From Shinella zoogloeoides (GTDB taxonomy: Bacteria > Pseudomonadota > Alphaproteobacteria > Rhizobiales > Rhizobiaceae), in assembly GCF_030733845.1 (NCBI RefSeq), contig NZ_CP132311.1, positions 2,235,501 to 2,299,500 of the forward strand: a stretch of DNA of 64,000 nucleotides. Reading direction: 5' to 3'. Below, in pieces: positions 1 through 8,936 of the stretch. A program made the translations under genes and the position numbers. Positions within the stretch are counted from its first letter, which is position 1. Each line of letters opens with the position of its first letter. The notes beneath the pieces were generated by a model. It was not told the DNA's origin, did not search any database, and was given only the letters and a program-made list of their open reading frames with translations.

Positions 1-1068
1 GACGTCGAACACCGTACCACCGGCGATGCGGGCGTTGATCAGCGCCGTGCGCATCTCCTCCAGCATGTTGAAGGGATAGCTGTCCGTGCCGAGCGCCACA
101 TTGACGCCGCTTCTGCGGTAGCGGCCGACCGATTGCAGCACCATGCCGCTGCGCGCGAAGGTGACGGGGCAATGGGCGACGCTGGTTCCGCTTGCCGCAA
201 GACGGCCGAGATCGTCCGCCGTGCGCTGGCGCGTCCAGCCATGGCTGTCGATGAAAATGCAATGGCCGAGGATAAGGTCTGGGCCGAGGACACCGAGTTT
301 TTCCAGGTACTGCACGGCGGTGAGGCCATGGCGGCGCAGCAGCTCCTCGTGCTCGGCCATGGTCTGCGCGGCATGGATGGTGATCGGCACCTTGCGGCTG
401 CGCGCCGCCTCCGCCGCTTCCTGCAGCAATTCGGGCGAGCAGGTCTCGACCTGCGCCGGCGCGACGATGCCGCCGAGGCGGCTGCAAGGGTGGGCCTCGG
501 CCGCATCGACGGTTTCCAGCGCCCGCGCGAAGGCCTCGCGGCCACGCGCGGCATTCCAGCGGAAATCGAGGCGGCGGCTGTCTTCCACATGCCATTGCGC
601 CTCGCGAAAGCCGGGGGCGACATAGGCGCGGGCGCCGCTTTCGGCAAGCGTCGGAAGCCAGCAGTCGTGCGGGCCGGCGATATCGACGAAGGTGGTGACG
701 CCGCTGCGCAGGAGGTCGCCGAGCATGACGGTCAGTGCCGCCTTCACCGCATCGTCGCCGATCTCGATCAGCGTCGAATATTCGTACATCGCCTGCCCCC
801 AGAGGGCGGCGGTGCCCTGGTCCTCGAAGAGGCTCTTGGAGACCGGCTCCTCGCCGGAATGGCAATGCACGTTGACGAAGCCCGGCAGGACCATGCGGTC
901 GCGGCCGGAAATTTCGTCGGCGAACGGCCCCTCGTAGCGGCCGCCGACATGCAGGAAACCCGTCGCGTCAAAGGCGACGTCGGCATCTTCCAGATAGGCA
1001 TGGCCGCCGGTCGCGGCATTGTAGGCGACGACGGTGCGGGCGTTGCGGATGACGATGATGTCAGGCAT
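1..1068 (-). CDS. Amidohydrolase (deaminase/chlorohydrolase type), 3' end beyond the window
   Basis: Open from an ATG at 1068 to the left edge, 356 codons without a stop, so the C-terminus is missing. The predicted protein begins MPDIIVIRNARTVVAYN and carries the metal-binding HxH of the amidohydrolase superfamily (NVHCHSGEE, near residue 70), later the metal histidine in TIHAAQT, a further His in LGHCIF, and the Asp of LGTDSYPF. This pattern is that of cytosine/guanine deaminases and the TRZ/ATZ chlorohydrolases; the substrate cannot be told. The start overlaps the end of the upstream permease gene by 8 bases (ATGCCTGA), so it is translationally coupled to the amino-acid transporter. By inference it deaminates or hydrolyses a compound brought in by that transporter. 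Confidence 0.85.
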   Translation of the reverse strand, partial: MPDIIVIRNARTVVAYNAATGGHAYLEDADVAFDATGFLHVGGRYEGPFADEISGRDRMVLPGFVNVHCHSGEEPVSKSLFEDQGTAALWGQAMYEYSTLIEIGDDAVKAALTVMLGDLLRSGVTTFVDIAGPHDCWLPTLAESGARAYVAPGFREAQWHVEDSRRLDFRWNAARGREAFARALETVDAAEAHPCSRLGGIVAPAQVETCSPELLQEAAEAARSRKVPITIHAAQTMAEHEELLRRHGLTAVQYLEKLGVLGPDLILGHCIFIDSHGWTRQRTADDLGRLAASGTSVAHCPVTFARSGMVLQSVGRYRRSGVNVALGTDSYPFNMLEEMRTALINARIAGGTVFDV

Positions 1069-2155
1069 GGGTCGTCCTGAAATGCTTTTCGAGGAAGCGG
1101 CTATAGGCGCCCAACAGGGCGCTGAAGGTGAAGTAGACGGCGGCGGCGACGAGATAGCCTTCCAGCACCGCGATGCCCTGCCATTCCGGATCGCGGATCG
1201 CCGAGCGCACCGTATCGAGGAAATCGACGAGGCCGACGATGGTGACGAGCGTCGTATCCTGGAAGAAGCCGATGAAGAGGCCGACCATCGGCGGAATGAC
1301 CTTCTTCAGCGCCTGCGGCAGCACGATCTTGCGCATGACCTGCCAGTAATGCAGGCCGAGCGACTTGCCCGCCTCGTATTGCCCGGCCGGCACGTCCTGC
1401 AGGCCCCCGCGCACGATCTCGGCGATATAGGCGGAGGCGAAGAGGATGATCGCCACCTGCGCGCGCAGCAGCTTGTCGATCGTCACGCCCTCGGGCATGA
1501 ACAGCGGCAGCATGACCGTCGCCATGAAGAGGATGCTGATCAGCGGCACGCCGCGCACGATCTCGATGAAGCCGACGGCGAGCACGCGGATCGCCGGCAG
1601 GTTGGAGGCGCGGGCCAGCGCCAGCACGATGCCGAGCGGCATGGCGAGCGTCAACCCGACGAAGGAGAGCGTGAAGGACAGCGGCAGGCCGCCCCAGCTC
1701 GTCGTCGGCACCGGCGTCAGGCTGAGGACGCCCCCGGCCATGAGGATGTAAAGCACCGGCAGGATGACGACGATCCAGGCAATCAGCAGGCTCCGGCTCC
1801 AGAAGCGCGGCATCATGGAGACGAGGAAAGCGGCGAAGAGCAGCAGAAGCGCCAGCATCGGCCGCCATTGTTCTTCATAGGGGTAGAAACCGAACAGCAT
1901 GTAGCGCAGCTTCTGCGCCACGAAGGGCCAGCAGGCGCCGCTCGCCGCCTTGCACACCGCGCCGTCGCCGGAAAACACCGCATCGACCACCAGCCAGCCG
2001 AAGGCGAGCTTGGCGATGAAGAGGATGGCGGCGATGGAGAGAACGCTGATCAGCGTGTTGCCGGGCGAGCCGAAATAGGCCGAGAACCTTCCCATGCGCG
2101 CGGCGGCGGGCGCGGGCTGCGGCGGGGCGAGGACGAGAGCCGGGACGTCGGTCAT
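1061..2155 (-). CDS. aapM: General amino-acid ABC transporter permease, AapM-like
   Basis: 364-residue inner-membrane permease of the polar amino-acid family (HisM/GlnP type). The C-terminal half holds the permease loop around EAGKSLGLHYWQVMRKIVLPQALKKVIPP, which docks on the ATPase, and a proline-rich N-terminus precedes the first membrane segment. The long periplasmic insertion between the first helices is typical of AapM rather than of short GlnP-type proteins. It starts one base after the aapQ-like stop (2157) and overlaps the amidohydrolase downstream. No ATPase (AapP) is present in the window, so it must lie beyond the left edge or be shared with another system. Substrate specificity within amino acids is inference. 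Confidence 0.88.
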   Translation of the reverse strand: MTDVPALVLAPPQPAPAAARMGRFSAYFGSPGNTLISVLSIAAILFIAKLAFGWLVVDAVFSGDGAVCKAASGACWPFVAQKLRYMLFGFYPYEEQWRPMLALLLLFAAFLVSMMPRFWSRSLLIAWIVVILPVLYILMAGGVLSLTPVPTTSWGGLPLSFTLSFVGLTLAMPLGIVLALARASNLPAIRVLAVGFIEIVRGVPLISILFMATVMLPLFMPEGVTIDKLLRAQVAIILFASAYIAEIVRGGLQDVPAGQYEAGKSLGLHYWQVMRKIVLPQALKKVIPPMVGLFIGFFQDTTLVTIVGLVDFLDTVRSAIRDPEWQGIAVLEGYLVAAAVYFTFSALLGAYSRFLEKHFRTTHA

Positions 2156-2156
2156 A

Positions 2157-3305
2157 TCAGCGCTCCTTCAGCGCGACATGCGCATTGTACCAGTTCATCA
2201 GCAGCGAGATGGCGATCGACAGCGCGAGATAGACGCCCATGAAGATCGCGATCGTCTCCATCGCCTGTCCGGTCTGGTTCATCACGATGTTGGAAACGGT
2301 GACGAGATCCGGATAGCCGATGGCGATGGCCAGCGAACTGTTCTTGAAGACGGTGAGATAGGTGTTGGTGAGCGGCGGGATGATGATGCGCAAGGCCTGC
2401 GGCAGCACGACGAGCCGCATGGTTTTCCCGCGCGGCAGCCCGAGCGCGGCGGACGCCTCCCATTGCCCCTTGTCGACGGCTTGGATGCCGGCACGCACGA
2501 TTTCCGCGACATTCGCCGAGACGCTGAGCGCAAGGCCGAAAAGCAGTGCGACGAATTCCGGCCGCACATGCAGCCCGCCCGTCAGGCGGAACTTGCCGGC
2601 GGTCGGAAAATCCCAGTTCACCGCGAAACCGTTCGCAAGCCAGAGCAGGAGGACGGGCGCGAGCAGGGCAGCGATGGCGAGGAGGCCGCCACGGTTGGAC
2701 TGGCCGGTCGCGATGCGCCGGCGCGTCGCCGTCGTACGGATGAAGAGGGCGGCCGCCGCGCCGCCGACGAGGGCGGCGAGCAGCGCATAGCCGCCGCTTT
2801 CCACGAAGGCGGCCGGCACGACGAGGCCGCTGTTGGAAAGATAGACTCCCGGCAGCAAGTTCAGCGCCTGCTTGACCGGCGGCAGGATGAGGATGATCAG
2901 CGAGTACCAGAGGAAGAGATAGAGCAGCAGCGGCACGTTGCGCAGCAGCTCGACATAGACGAGCGCAAGGCGCGCCAGCAGCGGATTGTGCGAGAGGCGC
3001 GCAATGCCAACTGCAAGGCCGAGCAGCGTGCCGAAGAAGGCCGCGAGCAGCGAGACCTTCACCGTATTGGCGATGCCGACGAGGATCGCCCGGCCGACCG
3101 TATCTGTCGGCTCGAAGGCGATGGCCGCCTCGGTGATGACGAAGCCGGCAGGGCGCGTCAGGAAGTCGAAGCCGGTCGCGATGTTCTGCTTGGCAAGATT
3201 GCCGCTCGCCGTGGAAAACATCGTCCAGCCGACGAGGACCACGAAGCCGATCGCGACGACCTGATAGAAATAGGCGCGAAAGCGCATGTCATGCAGGAAA
3301 GCCAT
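2157..3305 (-). CDS. aapQ: General amino-acid ABC transporter permease, AapQ-like
   Basis: 382-residue polytopic permease of the polar amino-acid ABC family, partner of the AapM-like protein. It has an N-terminal membrane segment after MAFLHDMRFRAYFYQ, a cluster of helices around residues 90-150, and the conserved EAA-type loop (QWEASAALGLPRGKTMRLVVLPQALR) near the C-terminus, where the ATPase binds. Length fits AapQ (about 400 residues). The order binding protein, permease Q, permease M is the standard aapJQM order. A 75-base gap separates it from the binding-protein gene, often a place where messenger levels are stepped down. Confidence 0.88.
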   Translation of the reverse strand: MAFLHDMRFRAYFYQVVAIGFVVLVGWTMFSTASGNLAKQNIATGFDFLTRPAGFVITEAAIAFEPTDTVGRAILVGIANTVKVSLLAAFFGTLLGLAVGIARLSHNPLLARLALVYVELLRNVPLLLYLFLWYSLIILILPPVKQALNLLPGVYLSNSGLVVPAAFVESGGYALLAALVGGAAAALFIRTTATRRRIATGQSNRGGLLAIAALLAPVLLLWLANGFAVNWDFPTAGKFRLTGGLHVRPEFVALLFGLALSVSANVAEIVRAGIQAVDKGQWEASAALGLPRGKTMRLVVLPQALRIIIPPLTNTYLTVFKNSSLAIAIGYPDLVTVSNIVMNQTGQAMETIAIFMGVYLALSIAISLLMNWYNAHVALKER

Positions 3306-3380
3306 GAAACCTCGCCGCCGGATTGGGAAAGAAAAGGCGCGCGCACCAACATGCGCGCGCCCTTGGGGATCGTCAGGCGA

Positions 3381-4400
3381 TCAGCGGATCGGCGGCGAGT
3401 AGATGAGGCCGCCGGCATTCCACAGCGCGTTCGGGCCGCGCGTCAGGCCGAGCTTGGTGCCCTCGCCCACATTGCGCTCGAAGATTTCGCCATAATTGCC
3501 GACGCTCTTGATGACGTTGTAGCCCCACTTGTTATCGAGGCCGAGCATCTTGCCGAGCTCTTCCGTGGCGCCCAGCATGCGCTGCACGTCCGGATCCTCG
3601 CTCTTCAGCTTCTCGTCGACATTCGCCTGGGTGATGCCCTTTTCTTCCGCCGCCATCAGCAGCCAGACCGACCAGGAAACGATGTCGCCCCAGTTGGAAT
3701 CGTTCTGGCGGAAGGCCGGCGCGAGCGGCTCCTTGGAGATCGTCTCCGGCAGGACGATGTAGTCGTCCGGATTGTTGGCGACGGCGCGGATCGAGGCGAG
3801 GTCCGAGCGGTCCGAGGTGATCGCCTCGCAGCGGCCGGAATAGAAGGCCGCGCGGTTCTCGTCCGGGCTTTCGAAGACGACGAGCTCGAACTTGCCCTTG
3901 ATGGCCGTGAAGAAGTCGGAAATGTTCTGCGCGGTCGTGGTGCCCGGCAGGGTGCAGATCGCCGCTTCCGTCAGCTCCTTGGCGCTGGTGACGCCCAGCG
4001 ACTTCGCCACCATCAGGCCCTGGCCGTCATAGAAGACCGTCGGGCCGAAATCGAGGCCGAGCGAGGCGTCGCGCGAGAAGGTGTGCGTGGTCTGGCGCGA
4101 CAGCACGTCGATCTCGCCGGACTGCAGCGCCTGGAAGCGCGTATTGATGTTGGTCGGGACGAAATCGACCTTCTCGCCGTCGCCGAAGACCGCTGCGGCG
4201 ATCGAGCGGCAGATATCGACGTCGAAGCCCTGCATGCGGCCCTTGTCGTCAGGCGCCGCGAAACCCGGCACCGTCAGCGAGACGCCGCAGATGAGCTTGC
4301 CGCGCGCCTTGACGGTTTCCAGCGTGCCGGCGGCCGAGGCCTGGCCGGCCAGCGTCAGCCCGAGCGCGGCCGCGCAGATCGAAAGAAGTGCCTGCTTCAT
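3381..4400 (-). CDS. aapJ: Amino-acid ABC transporter substrate-binding protein, AapJ-like
   Basis: 339-residue periplasmic binding protein (SBP family 3). The start at 4400 (MKQALLSICAAALG) is chosen because GGAGGGG lies just upstream and the product then begins with a clean Sec signal peptide ending near ASA-AG (about residue 24). The mature part has the family features GKLICGVS, GFDVDICRSIAAAVFG and FVPTNINTRFQALQSGEIDV, which form the amino-acid pocket, and ends NALWNAGGLIYSPPIR as AapJ proteins do. It heads the minus-strand operon with the two permeases. Rhizobia carry several AapJ paralogues, so the symbol marks the family only; the ligand may be a specialised amino acid or amine. Confidence 0.87.
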   Translation of the reverse strand: MKQALLSICAAALGLTLAGQASAAGTLETVKARGKLICGVSLTVPGFAAPDDKGRMQGFDVDICRSIAAAVFGDGEKVDFVPTNINTRFQALQSGEIDVLSRQTTHTFSRDASLGLDFGPTVFYDGQGLMVAKSLGVTSAKELTEAAICTLPGTTTAQNISDFFTAIKGKFELVVFESPDENRAAFYSGRCEAITSDRSDLASIRAVANNPDDYIVLPETISKEPLAPAFRQNDSNWGDIVSWSVWLLMAAEEKGITQANVDEKLKSEDPDVQRMLGATEELGKMLGLDNKWGYNVIKSVGNYGEIFERNVGEGTKLGLTRGPNALWNAGGLIYSPPIR

Positions 4401-4945
4401 ACTCCCCTCCCATGGGTGTTGTTGGATGCGGAAGGCGAACCGCCCTCCAGCAGCCGCCACCCCATCGCGATCCATCAGACCGCAATGATTGTGTACAATG
4501 CAAAAAATCCATCATCAACACTTTCCGATCAGGAATGTCGACAATCCCGGCAAAACGGCCATGTACAATGATCATGAATATATGTATGATAGGCATGAAC
4601 GTCGAATTTGCCGTAGGTTGATATCCCGGATATCCACCAATCCGGTGTTGCCACGTTGATAATGCGGGCTAAAAATACGATTTTTCGCGCGTCGCGGTAT
4701 ACAATCGGCGTTCGACAGTTCTTGCAAGGAAAGCGCCCGACGGCGCGGCACGACAGTTCAGAAAATTTCTCCCGGAGCCGGGGTCGGAGCGCGAATGTTC
4801 CGGCCCCGGCTCTGTGTTTACGCCCCGCCGGCCGGCCGGGCGCACCTGACCTTTTGGCGTATTCCGCGGTTTCGGCCCACGCGCCAAATACGGGCAAGCC
4901 CTGCACAGGCAGGTCAACCGCTCGAAACGAAGGTTAGGATCCACC
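4401..4945. promoter_or_regulatory. 545-bp divergent promoter region with repeated TACAAT motifs and a GC-rich hairpin
   Basis: No credible gene lies here. The stretch separates the aap-like operon (minus) from the cupin/oxidoreductase pair (plus). TACAAT occurs three times, at 4488-4499 within a perfect ATTGT-GT-ACAAT, at 4561-4569 (ATGTACAAT) and at 4698-4705 (TATACAAT). These resemble half-sites of FCD-type GntR regulators. A long inverted repeat (GAGCCGGGG at 4775-4783 with CCCCGGCTC at 4804-4812) could form a hairpin in the leader of the plus-strand transcript. The local AT-richness around 4480-4680 contrasts with the GC-rich genes. Confidence 0.5.
4488..4499. promoter_or_regulatory. Perfect inverted repeat ATTGTGTACAAT, candidate GntR operator
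   Basis: ATTGT and ACAAT flank a two-base centre. It lies 88 bases upstream of the aapJ-like start. The most likely ligand is the GntR/FCD regulator at 6757-7452, because that family binds TNGTNNNACNA-like palindromes. Assignment is inference. Confidence 0.4.
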
Positions 4946-5314
4946 ATGTCGAAAGTCATCAAACTCGGCCGTGACGGCGTCGGCCTCAAGGCCCTCGAAA
5001 AGTGCAGCGTCGTACCGGCGGAAGCCATCCTCTCCGGCTTTGCCGAGGAGATGGGCGACGTGCATTTCGAAAGCGCCGACGGCTCGCTCGTCATCGGCAC
5101 CTGGCAGGCGACGCCCTATGCCGAGATGCTCGTCTATCCCAACGGCACCGAATATGCCGTCATCGTCTCCGGCAAGGTCGCTCTGACCAATCCGGACGGC
5201 TCCGTCGAGACCTTCGGCCCCGGCGAAAGCTATATCCTGCCGCCGGCCACCGAAGTGCGCTTCGAAGTGCTGGAAACCATGCGCAAAATCTACGTCCTCC
5301 AGACGGCGAAGTAA
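4946..5314 (+). CDS. Cupin-domain protein (DUF861/ureidoglycine aminohydrolase-cupin type)
   Basis: 122-residue single-domain beta-barrel protein. The central GTWQATPYAEMLVYPNGTEYAVIVSGKVALTNPDGS and GPGESYILPPATEVRFEV correspond to the two cupin motifs, here with Tyr/Glu in place of some of the usual metal histidines, as in the cupin_3 (DUF861) group. No signal peptide, so cytosolic. It sits 20 bases before the FAD oxidoreductase and is probably co-transcribed. Proteins of this group often accompany amine or amino-acid oxidation genes, but no reaction is assigned. Confidence 0.8.
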   Translation: MSKVIKLGRDGVGLKALEKCSVVPAEAILSGFAEEMGDVHFESADGSLVIGTWQATPYAEMLVYPNGTEYAVIVSGKVALTNPDGSVETFGPGESYILPPATEVRFEVLETMRKIYVLQTAK

Positions 5315-5334
5315 CGGCAGGCGGAGGGGAGGAC

Positions 5335-6729
5335 ATGCGGACCATGGTATCGAAAGCGCTTGCCGACGTGAAAATGGAACCTTTCTGGCCGGATCGACCC
5401 GACCGGCCGGAAACGCTGCCTCCCCTCACCGCCCCGCGCAAGGCCGACCTGCTGGTGGTCGGGGGCGGCTTCACCGGCCTGTGGGCCGCCATCCAGGCGC
5501 GGCAGGCAAAGCCCGACTGCGCGGTCATCCTGATCGAGAAGTCGAGCGCGGCCAGCGGCGCCTCCGGCCGGAACGGCGGGGTTGCCTCCACCTCGGTCAT
5601 GCACGGGCTCTCCAATGCCGCCCGCATCTTCCCGAAGGATATCGCCGCGCTGGAAGTGCTCGGCCAGGAGAACATGCGCGGCTTCATGCAGGTGATCGCC
5701 GAGAACGGCATCGACTGCCACGCCGAATGGGGCGGCGAGCTCAACGTCGCCATCGAGGACAGCCAGATCGACAGCCTGCGCGAGGAGCACGACCTGCACC
5801 TCAAATACGGCCACAACGCCGTCTTTCTCGACCGTGACGCGCTTGCCGGGCACATCCGCTCGCCGCGCTACAAGGCCGGCGTCTGGACGAAGGACGTCGC
5901 GGGCACCGTGCATCCCGCCCTGCTCGCCTGGGGCCTGAAACGCCTCGCGCTGACACTCGGCGTCGAAATCTACGAGACCACCCCGCTGCTGAGCCTGGAG
6001 GAGACGGCGGGCAAGATGCGCGTGACGACGCCGCACGGCTCCGTCGTCGCCGACCGGGTGCTGCTCGCCACCAATGCCTTCATGGCCGGGCACCGGCATA
6101 TCAAGCGCCGCATCGTGCCGATTCGCGACCGGGTGCTGGCGACGGAACCGCTCTCCGACGCGCAAATGGCCGCCATCGGCTGGGGCAACCGGCAGGGCAT
6201 CTACGACATGCGCACGCAGATGAACTACATGCGCCTGACGAAAGACAACCGCATCATCTTCGGCGGGCGCCTCGCCTATGCCTTCAATGGCGACACGTCG
6301 CCGGATGTCGACCGCGAGCACGCCACCTATGCTCCGCTCGCCGAGGCCTTCTTCGACACGTTCCCGCAGCTCGAAGGCCTTGCCTTCAGCCATGCCTGGA
6401 GCGGGGCGATCGACCTTTCGACGCGCATGGCCGTGCATTTCCAGCGTTACCATGGCGGTAAGGTCGTCTATGCCGGCGGCTATTCCGGCTTCGGCGTCAC
6501 GGCCTCGCGCTTCGGCGCGCGCGTCGCGCTCGATATCCTGAACGGCTCGACGCTGCCGGAGAGCCGCCTGGAATTCGCCACGCAACTCCCGTCCATCGTG
6601 CCGCCGGAACCGTTTCGCTGGCTCGGCGCGCAGATCACCATGAACGCGCTGGACACGGCGGACCAGAAGGGCGGCTGGCGGTTGCCCTGGCTGAAATTCG
6701 TCTCGGCGCTGGGCTTCCCGCTGCATTGA
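5335..6729 (+). CDS. FAD-dependent oxidoreductase (DAO family, gamma-glutamylputrescine-oxidase-like)
   Basis: 464-residue flavoprotein of the D-amino-acid-oxidase/glycine-oxidase fold. The start at 5335 follows GGAGGGGAGG closely; an alternative ATG is at 5344. The dinucleotide-binding site is DLLVVGGGFTGLWAAIQ (about residue 40), followed by SSAASGASGRNGG, which contacts the flavin, and a C-terminal YAGGYSGFGVTASRFGA that closes the FAD site. The family oxidises amines or amino acids to imines with release of peroxide or transfer to another acceptor. Together with the cupin, the amino-acid importer and the amidohydrolase it suggests a pathway for a nitrogenous compound. Exact substrate unknown. 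Confidence 0.85.
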   Translation: MRTMVSKALADVKMEPFWPDRPDRPETLPPLTAPRKADLLVVGGGFTGLWAAIQARQAKPDCAVILIEKSSAASGASGRNGGVASTSVMHGLSNAARIFPKDIAALEVLGQENMRGFMQVIAENGIDCHAEWGGELNVAIEDSQIDSLREEHDLHLKYGHNAVFLDRDALAGHIRSPRYKAGVWTKDVAGTVHPALLAWGLKRLALTLGVEIYETTPLLSLEETAGKMRVTTPHGSVVADRVLLATNAFMAGHRHIKRRIVPIRDRVLATEPLSDAQMAAIGWGNRQGIYDMRTQMNYMRLTKDNRIIFGGRLAYAFNGDTSPDVDREHATYAPLAEAFFDTFPQLEGLAFSHAWSGAIDLSTRMAVHFQRYHGGKVVYAGGYSGFGVTASRFGARVALDILNGSTLPESRLEFATQLPSIVPPEPFRWLGAQITMNALDTADQKGGWRLPWLKFVSALGFPLH

Positions 6730-6756
6730 GCCGGGCAGTAGAGCCGCCCGACGGGT

Positions 6757-7452
6757 CTAAGGCACCATGAACTTCGCGTGTTTCAGCATGTAATGCGCGG
6801 CCTCACGGATATCGTGCGCGACAGCCTCGCGCGCGCGGATGGGATCCTTCGCCTCCAGCGCGTCCATGATGCGCTCGTGGAAGTCGACATCGAGCGCTTC
6901 GGTCGGCGTGAAGGTCGTGCCTTCCACCAGCTTGCGCAGGAACGGGCCGGCCTGGAGCCAGAGGATCTCGATCATGTAAAGCAGGTATTCGTTGCCGCAG
7001 TGCTGGTAGATCGAGAACTTGAAATCGAAATTGGCCTGCAGGTAGCGGTCGATGTCGCCGGCCTTTGCCGCCTCGGTGCGCGCCTTGCAATAGTGGCGCA
7101 CGGTGCGCAGGCTATTGCCGTTGAGCTGGGTGGTCGCCAGTTCCGTCGCGGTGCCCTCGATGGCGATGCGCGCCTGCGTCAGGCTGTTGAAGGATGGCAC
7201 GGTCAGGAGCGGCACCTCGACGCTGCCGTTCGGCAGCAGGTTCAGCGCACGCACGGCCTGCAGGCGCTGGAAGGCGGTGCGCACCGGCATGGGGCTGGTG
7301 CCGAACTGCTCGGCGACCTTGCGGTAGGTGAGCTTCTGGCCCGGCTCGAAATGCCCGGCCATCAGCGCGTGCACGATCTGCTGGTAGACCTGCTCGTGCA
7401 TCGGCACCGGAGCCTCGATCGCCGTGATGCTTGCCGTCTTCTTCGCCGCCAT
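6757..7452 (-). CDS. GntR-family transcriptional regulator, FCD type
   Basis: 231 residues. The start at 7452 (MAAKKTASI) follows a GAGGGG ribosome site, whereas the longer reading frame to 7536 has no such site. The N-terminal winged helix (about residues 20-85) includes HEQVYQQIVHALMAGHFEPGQKL and YRKVAEQFGTSPMPVRTAFQRL, the recognition helix region. The C-terminal FCD domain (about 95-220) is all-helical with the acidic/His metal-site residues in NFDFKFSIYQHCGN and FHERIMDALEAKD. It is convergent with the oxidoreductase and probably controls the divergent region at 4401-4945. Confidence 0.88.
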   Translation of the reverse strand: MAAKKTASITAIEAPVPMHEQVYQQIVHALMAGHFEPGQKLTYRKVAEQFGTSPMPVRTAFQRLQAVRALNLLPNGSVEVPLLTVPSFNSLTQARIAIEGTATELATTQLNGNSLRTVRHYCKARTEAAKAGDIDRYLQANFDFKFSIYQHCGNEYLLYMIEILWLQAGPFLRKLVEGTTFTPTEALDVDFHERIMDALEAKDPIRAREAVAHDIREAAHYMLKHAKFMVP

Positions 7453-7551
7453 GTCCGCCCCTCGAAACGCGCTTCGCACGCTGGAATTGCCCTTGGTAGG
7501 AGATTTGCCGGCGCCCGCGCAAGCCCTCAGCCGCACGCCGGCACCCCTGCA

Positions 7552-8721
7552 TCACACCATGCGGGCGAGTTTCGCCAGGAAGGCGATGTTGTCGCGGTCG
7601 AACGGGTCGGTCACCGGGTCGGGCTGCGAGGACATGCGCACGATGACCGTTTCGCTGGCCGGATCCACGTAGAGCCACTGGCCGTGGATGCCGATGCCGC
7701 AATAGGCGCCCTCGCCCGTCTGGTACCACTTGTTGCGGTAGCGCCCCTTCGGGAAGAGGTCGAAGAAATCGCTCCTGTCCCAGGCCTCCTTGCTGCCGCC
7801 GCCGACCGTGTCGGCGACCCAGGCTTCGGGAACGAGACGCCTGCCGTTCGCCACCCCGCCCTGCCGCATCATCTCGCCGAAACGCGCAAGGTCGCGCGGG
7901 GTGAGCGAGACGCCGGCCGAGGCCCGGCTGGTGCCCTCGCGATCGACGGTGATCGTCACCGTGCCGCGCGCGCCGAGCGGCGCAAAGACCTTCTCGCGCA
8001 GAAGATCGGGAATGCGGCGGCCGGCGGCGCGCTCAAGGATGACCCCGAGCATGTCGGTGTTGGGCGACCGGTAGCGGAAGATCTCGCCATGGTCTCCCGG
8101 CAGGCGCCGGAGCGTGCAAAGGAATTCGGCAAGCCCCTCGCCGCCGCCGCCCGGGTTCCACAGCATCGCCTTGCGGTAGCGCGCGAACGGGCTCTGCGGG
8201 TCGAGATAGGCCTCGTCGATATCGATGGCGACGGACATGTCCAGCACATGCCGCACCGTCGCATCGCCATAGGCCGAGCCTTCGGCTTCCGGCACGTAAT
8301 CCGTCACCGGCGCCTGCGGATCGAGCAGGCCGTCCTCCTCCAGGGCGCCGGCAACGACCGCGACGATCGACTTGCTGATCGAAAAGGCGATGTGGCGATT
8401 GCCGAAATCCATCGTCGGGGCGGACCAGTCGGCGACGAACCTGCCAGCCTTCATCACGGTAAGCGCATCGGCATGGGAGCGGGCCAGATAGTCCGAAATC
8501 CGCTCCTCGCCGCCGGGCAGCGTAACGGTCGCGGCAATGAGGCCGGCCGGATCCTGCGGCGCATCCTCGCCGCCCGCCCCACCCCATACCTCAGCGCTCG
8601 GCACCAGCTCGCCGACATTCTGGAACGACCACTGGCTGAACGGCGTCAGCCGCCAGTTGCCAAGCCGCACCGCATCGCGGCGAAAGCCGTATCTGTTCTC
8701 GAAAGCCGTCGTGCCGGTCAT
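7552..8721 (-). CDS. Serine hydrolase of the beta-lactamase/penicillin-binding-protein class C family
   Basis: 389 residues from the ATG at 8721, which has GAGG 8 bases upstream. The nucleophile motif SxxK is SISKS (in AFSISKSIVAVVAG); the second motif is represented by YRSPNTD. No signal peptide is visible, so a cytosolic esterase, amidase or lactamhydrolase-like role is more likely than a secreted antibiotic-resistance enzyme. It lies between the GntR gene and the divergent LuxR gene. Its substrate may be an ester or lactam linked to the catabolic genes on the left, which is inference. Confidence 0.85.
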   Translation of the reverse strand: MTGTTAFENRYGFRRDAVRLGNWRLTPFSQWSFQNVGELVPSAEVWGGAGGEDAPQDPAGLIAATVTLPGGEERISDYLARSHADALTVMKAGRFVADWSAPTMDFGNRHIAFSISKSIVAVVAGALEEDGLLDPQAPVTDYVPEAEGSAYGDATVRHVLDMSVAIDIDEAYLDPQSPFARYRKAMLWNPGGGGEGLAEFLCTLRRLPGDHGEIFRYRSPNTDMLGVILERAAGRRIPDLLREKVFAPLGARGTVTITVDREGTSRASAGVSLTPRDLARFGEMMRQGGVANGRRLVPEAWVADTVGGGSKEAWDRSDFFDLFPKGRYRNKWYQTGEGAYCGIGIHGQWLYVDPASETVIVRMSSQPDPVTDPFDRDNIAFLAKLARMV

Positions 8722-8823
8722 GCCTGTCCTCAATCCCCTGCCGCAGGAGTCGTCCCGGTTCACAGCAGCCCTGCGAACGTCGCCAGGAGGCGGCTTTCCC
8801 TGGCAATCATTAGACGCTATACT

Positions 8824-8838
8824 GTGATCTCAGATCAC
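8824..8838. promoter_or_regulatory. Inverted repeat GTGATCT-C-AGATCAC after a TATACT -10 element
   Basis: A 7-bp perfect inverted repeat with a single central base, immediately downstream of TATACT (8818-8823), in the 215-bp gap between the serine hydrolase and the LuxR-type gene. Position and symmetry suit an operator, possibly for autoregulation by the LuxR protein at 8937. The -35 element is poor. Confidence 0.4.
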
Positions 8839-8936
8839 GCAACAGGATTTGCCTGCCTTTCCCGGCAAGGCGAGACAAACGCAGGCACGGCGCGTAAAAT
8901 TGCGCGTCAGGCGACGGAATCGGCCGCGGAGAACAT

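Noticed and set aside
2094..4571. 825-codon open frame on the plus strand across the aap genes
   Set aside because: Antisense shadow of the two permeases and binding protein; Arg/Asp/Glu/Gly-rich low-complexity product, no ribosome site. High GC produces such frames opposite real genes.
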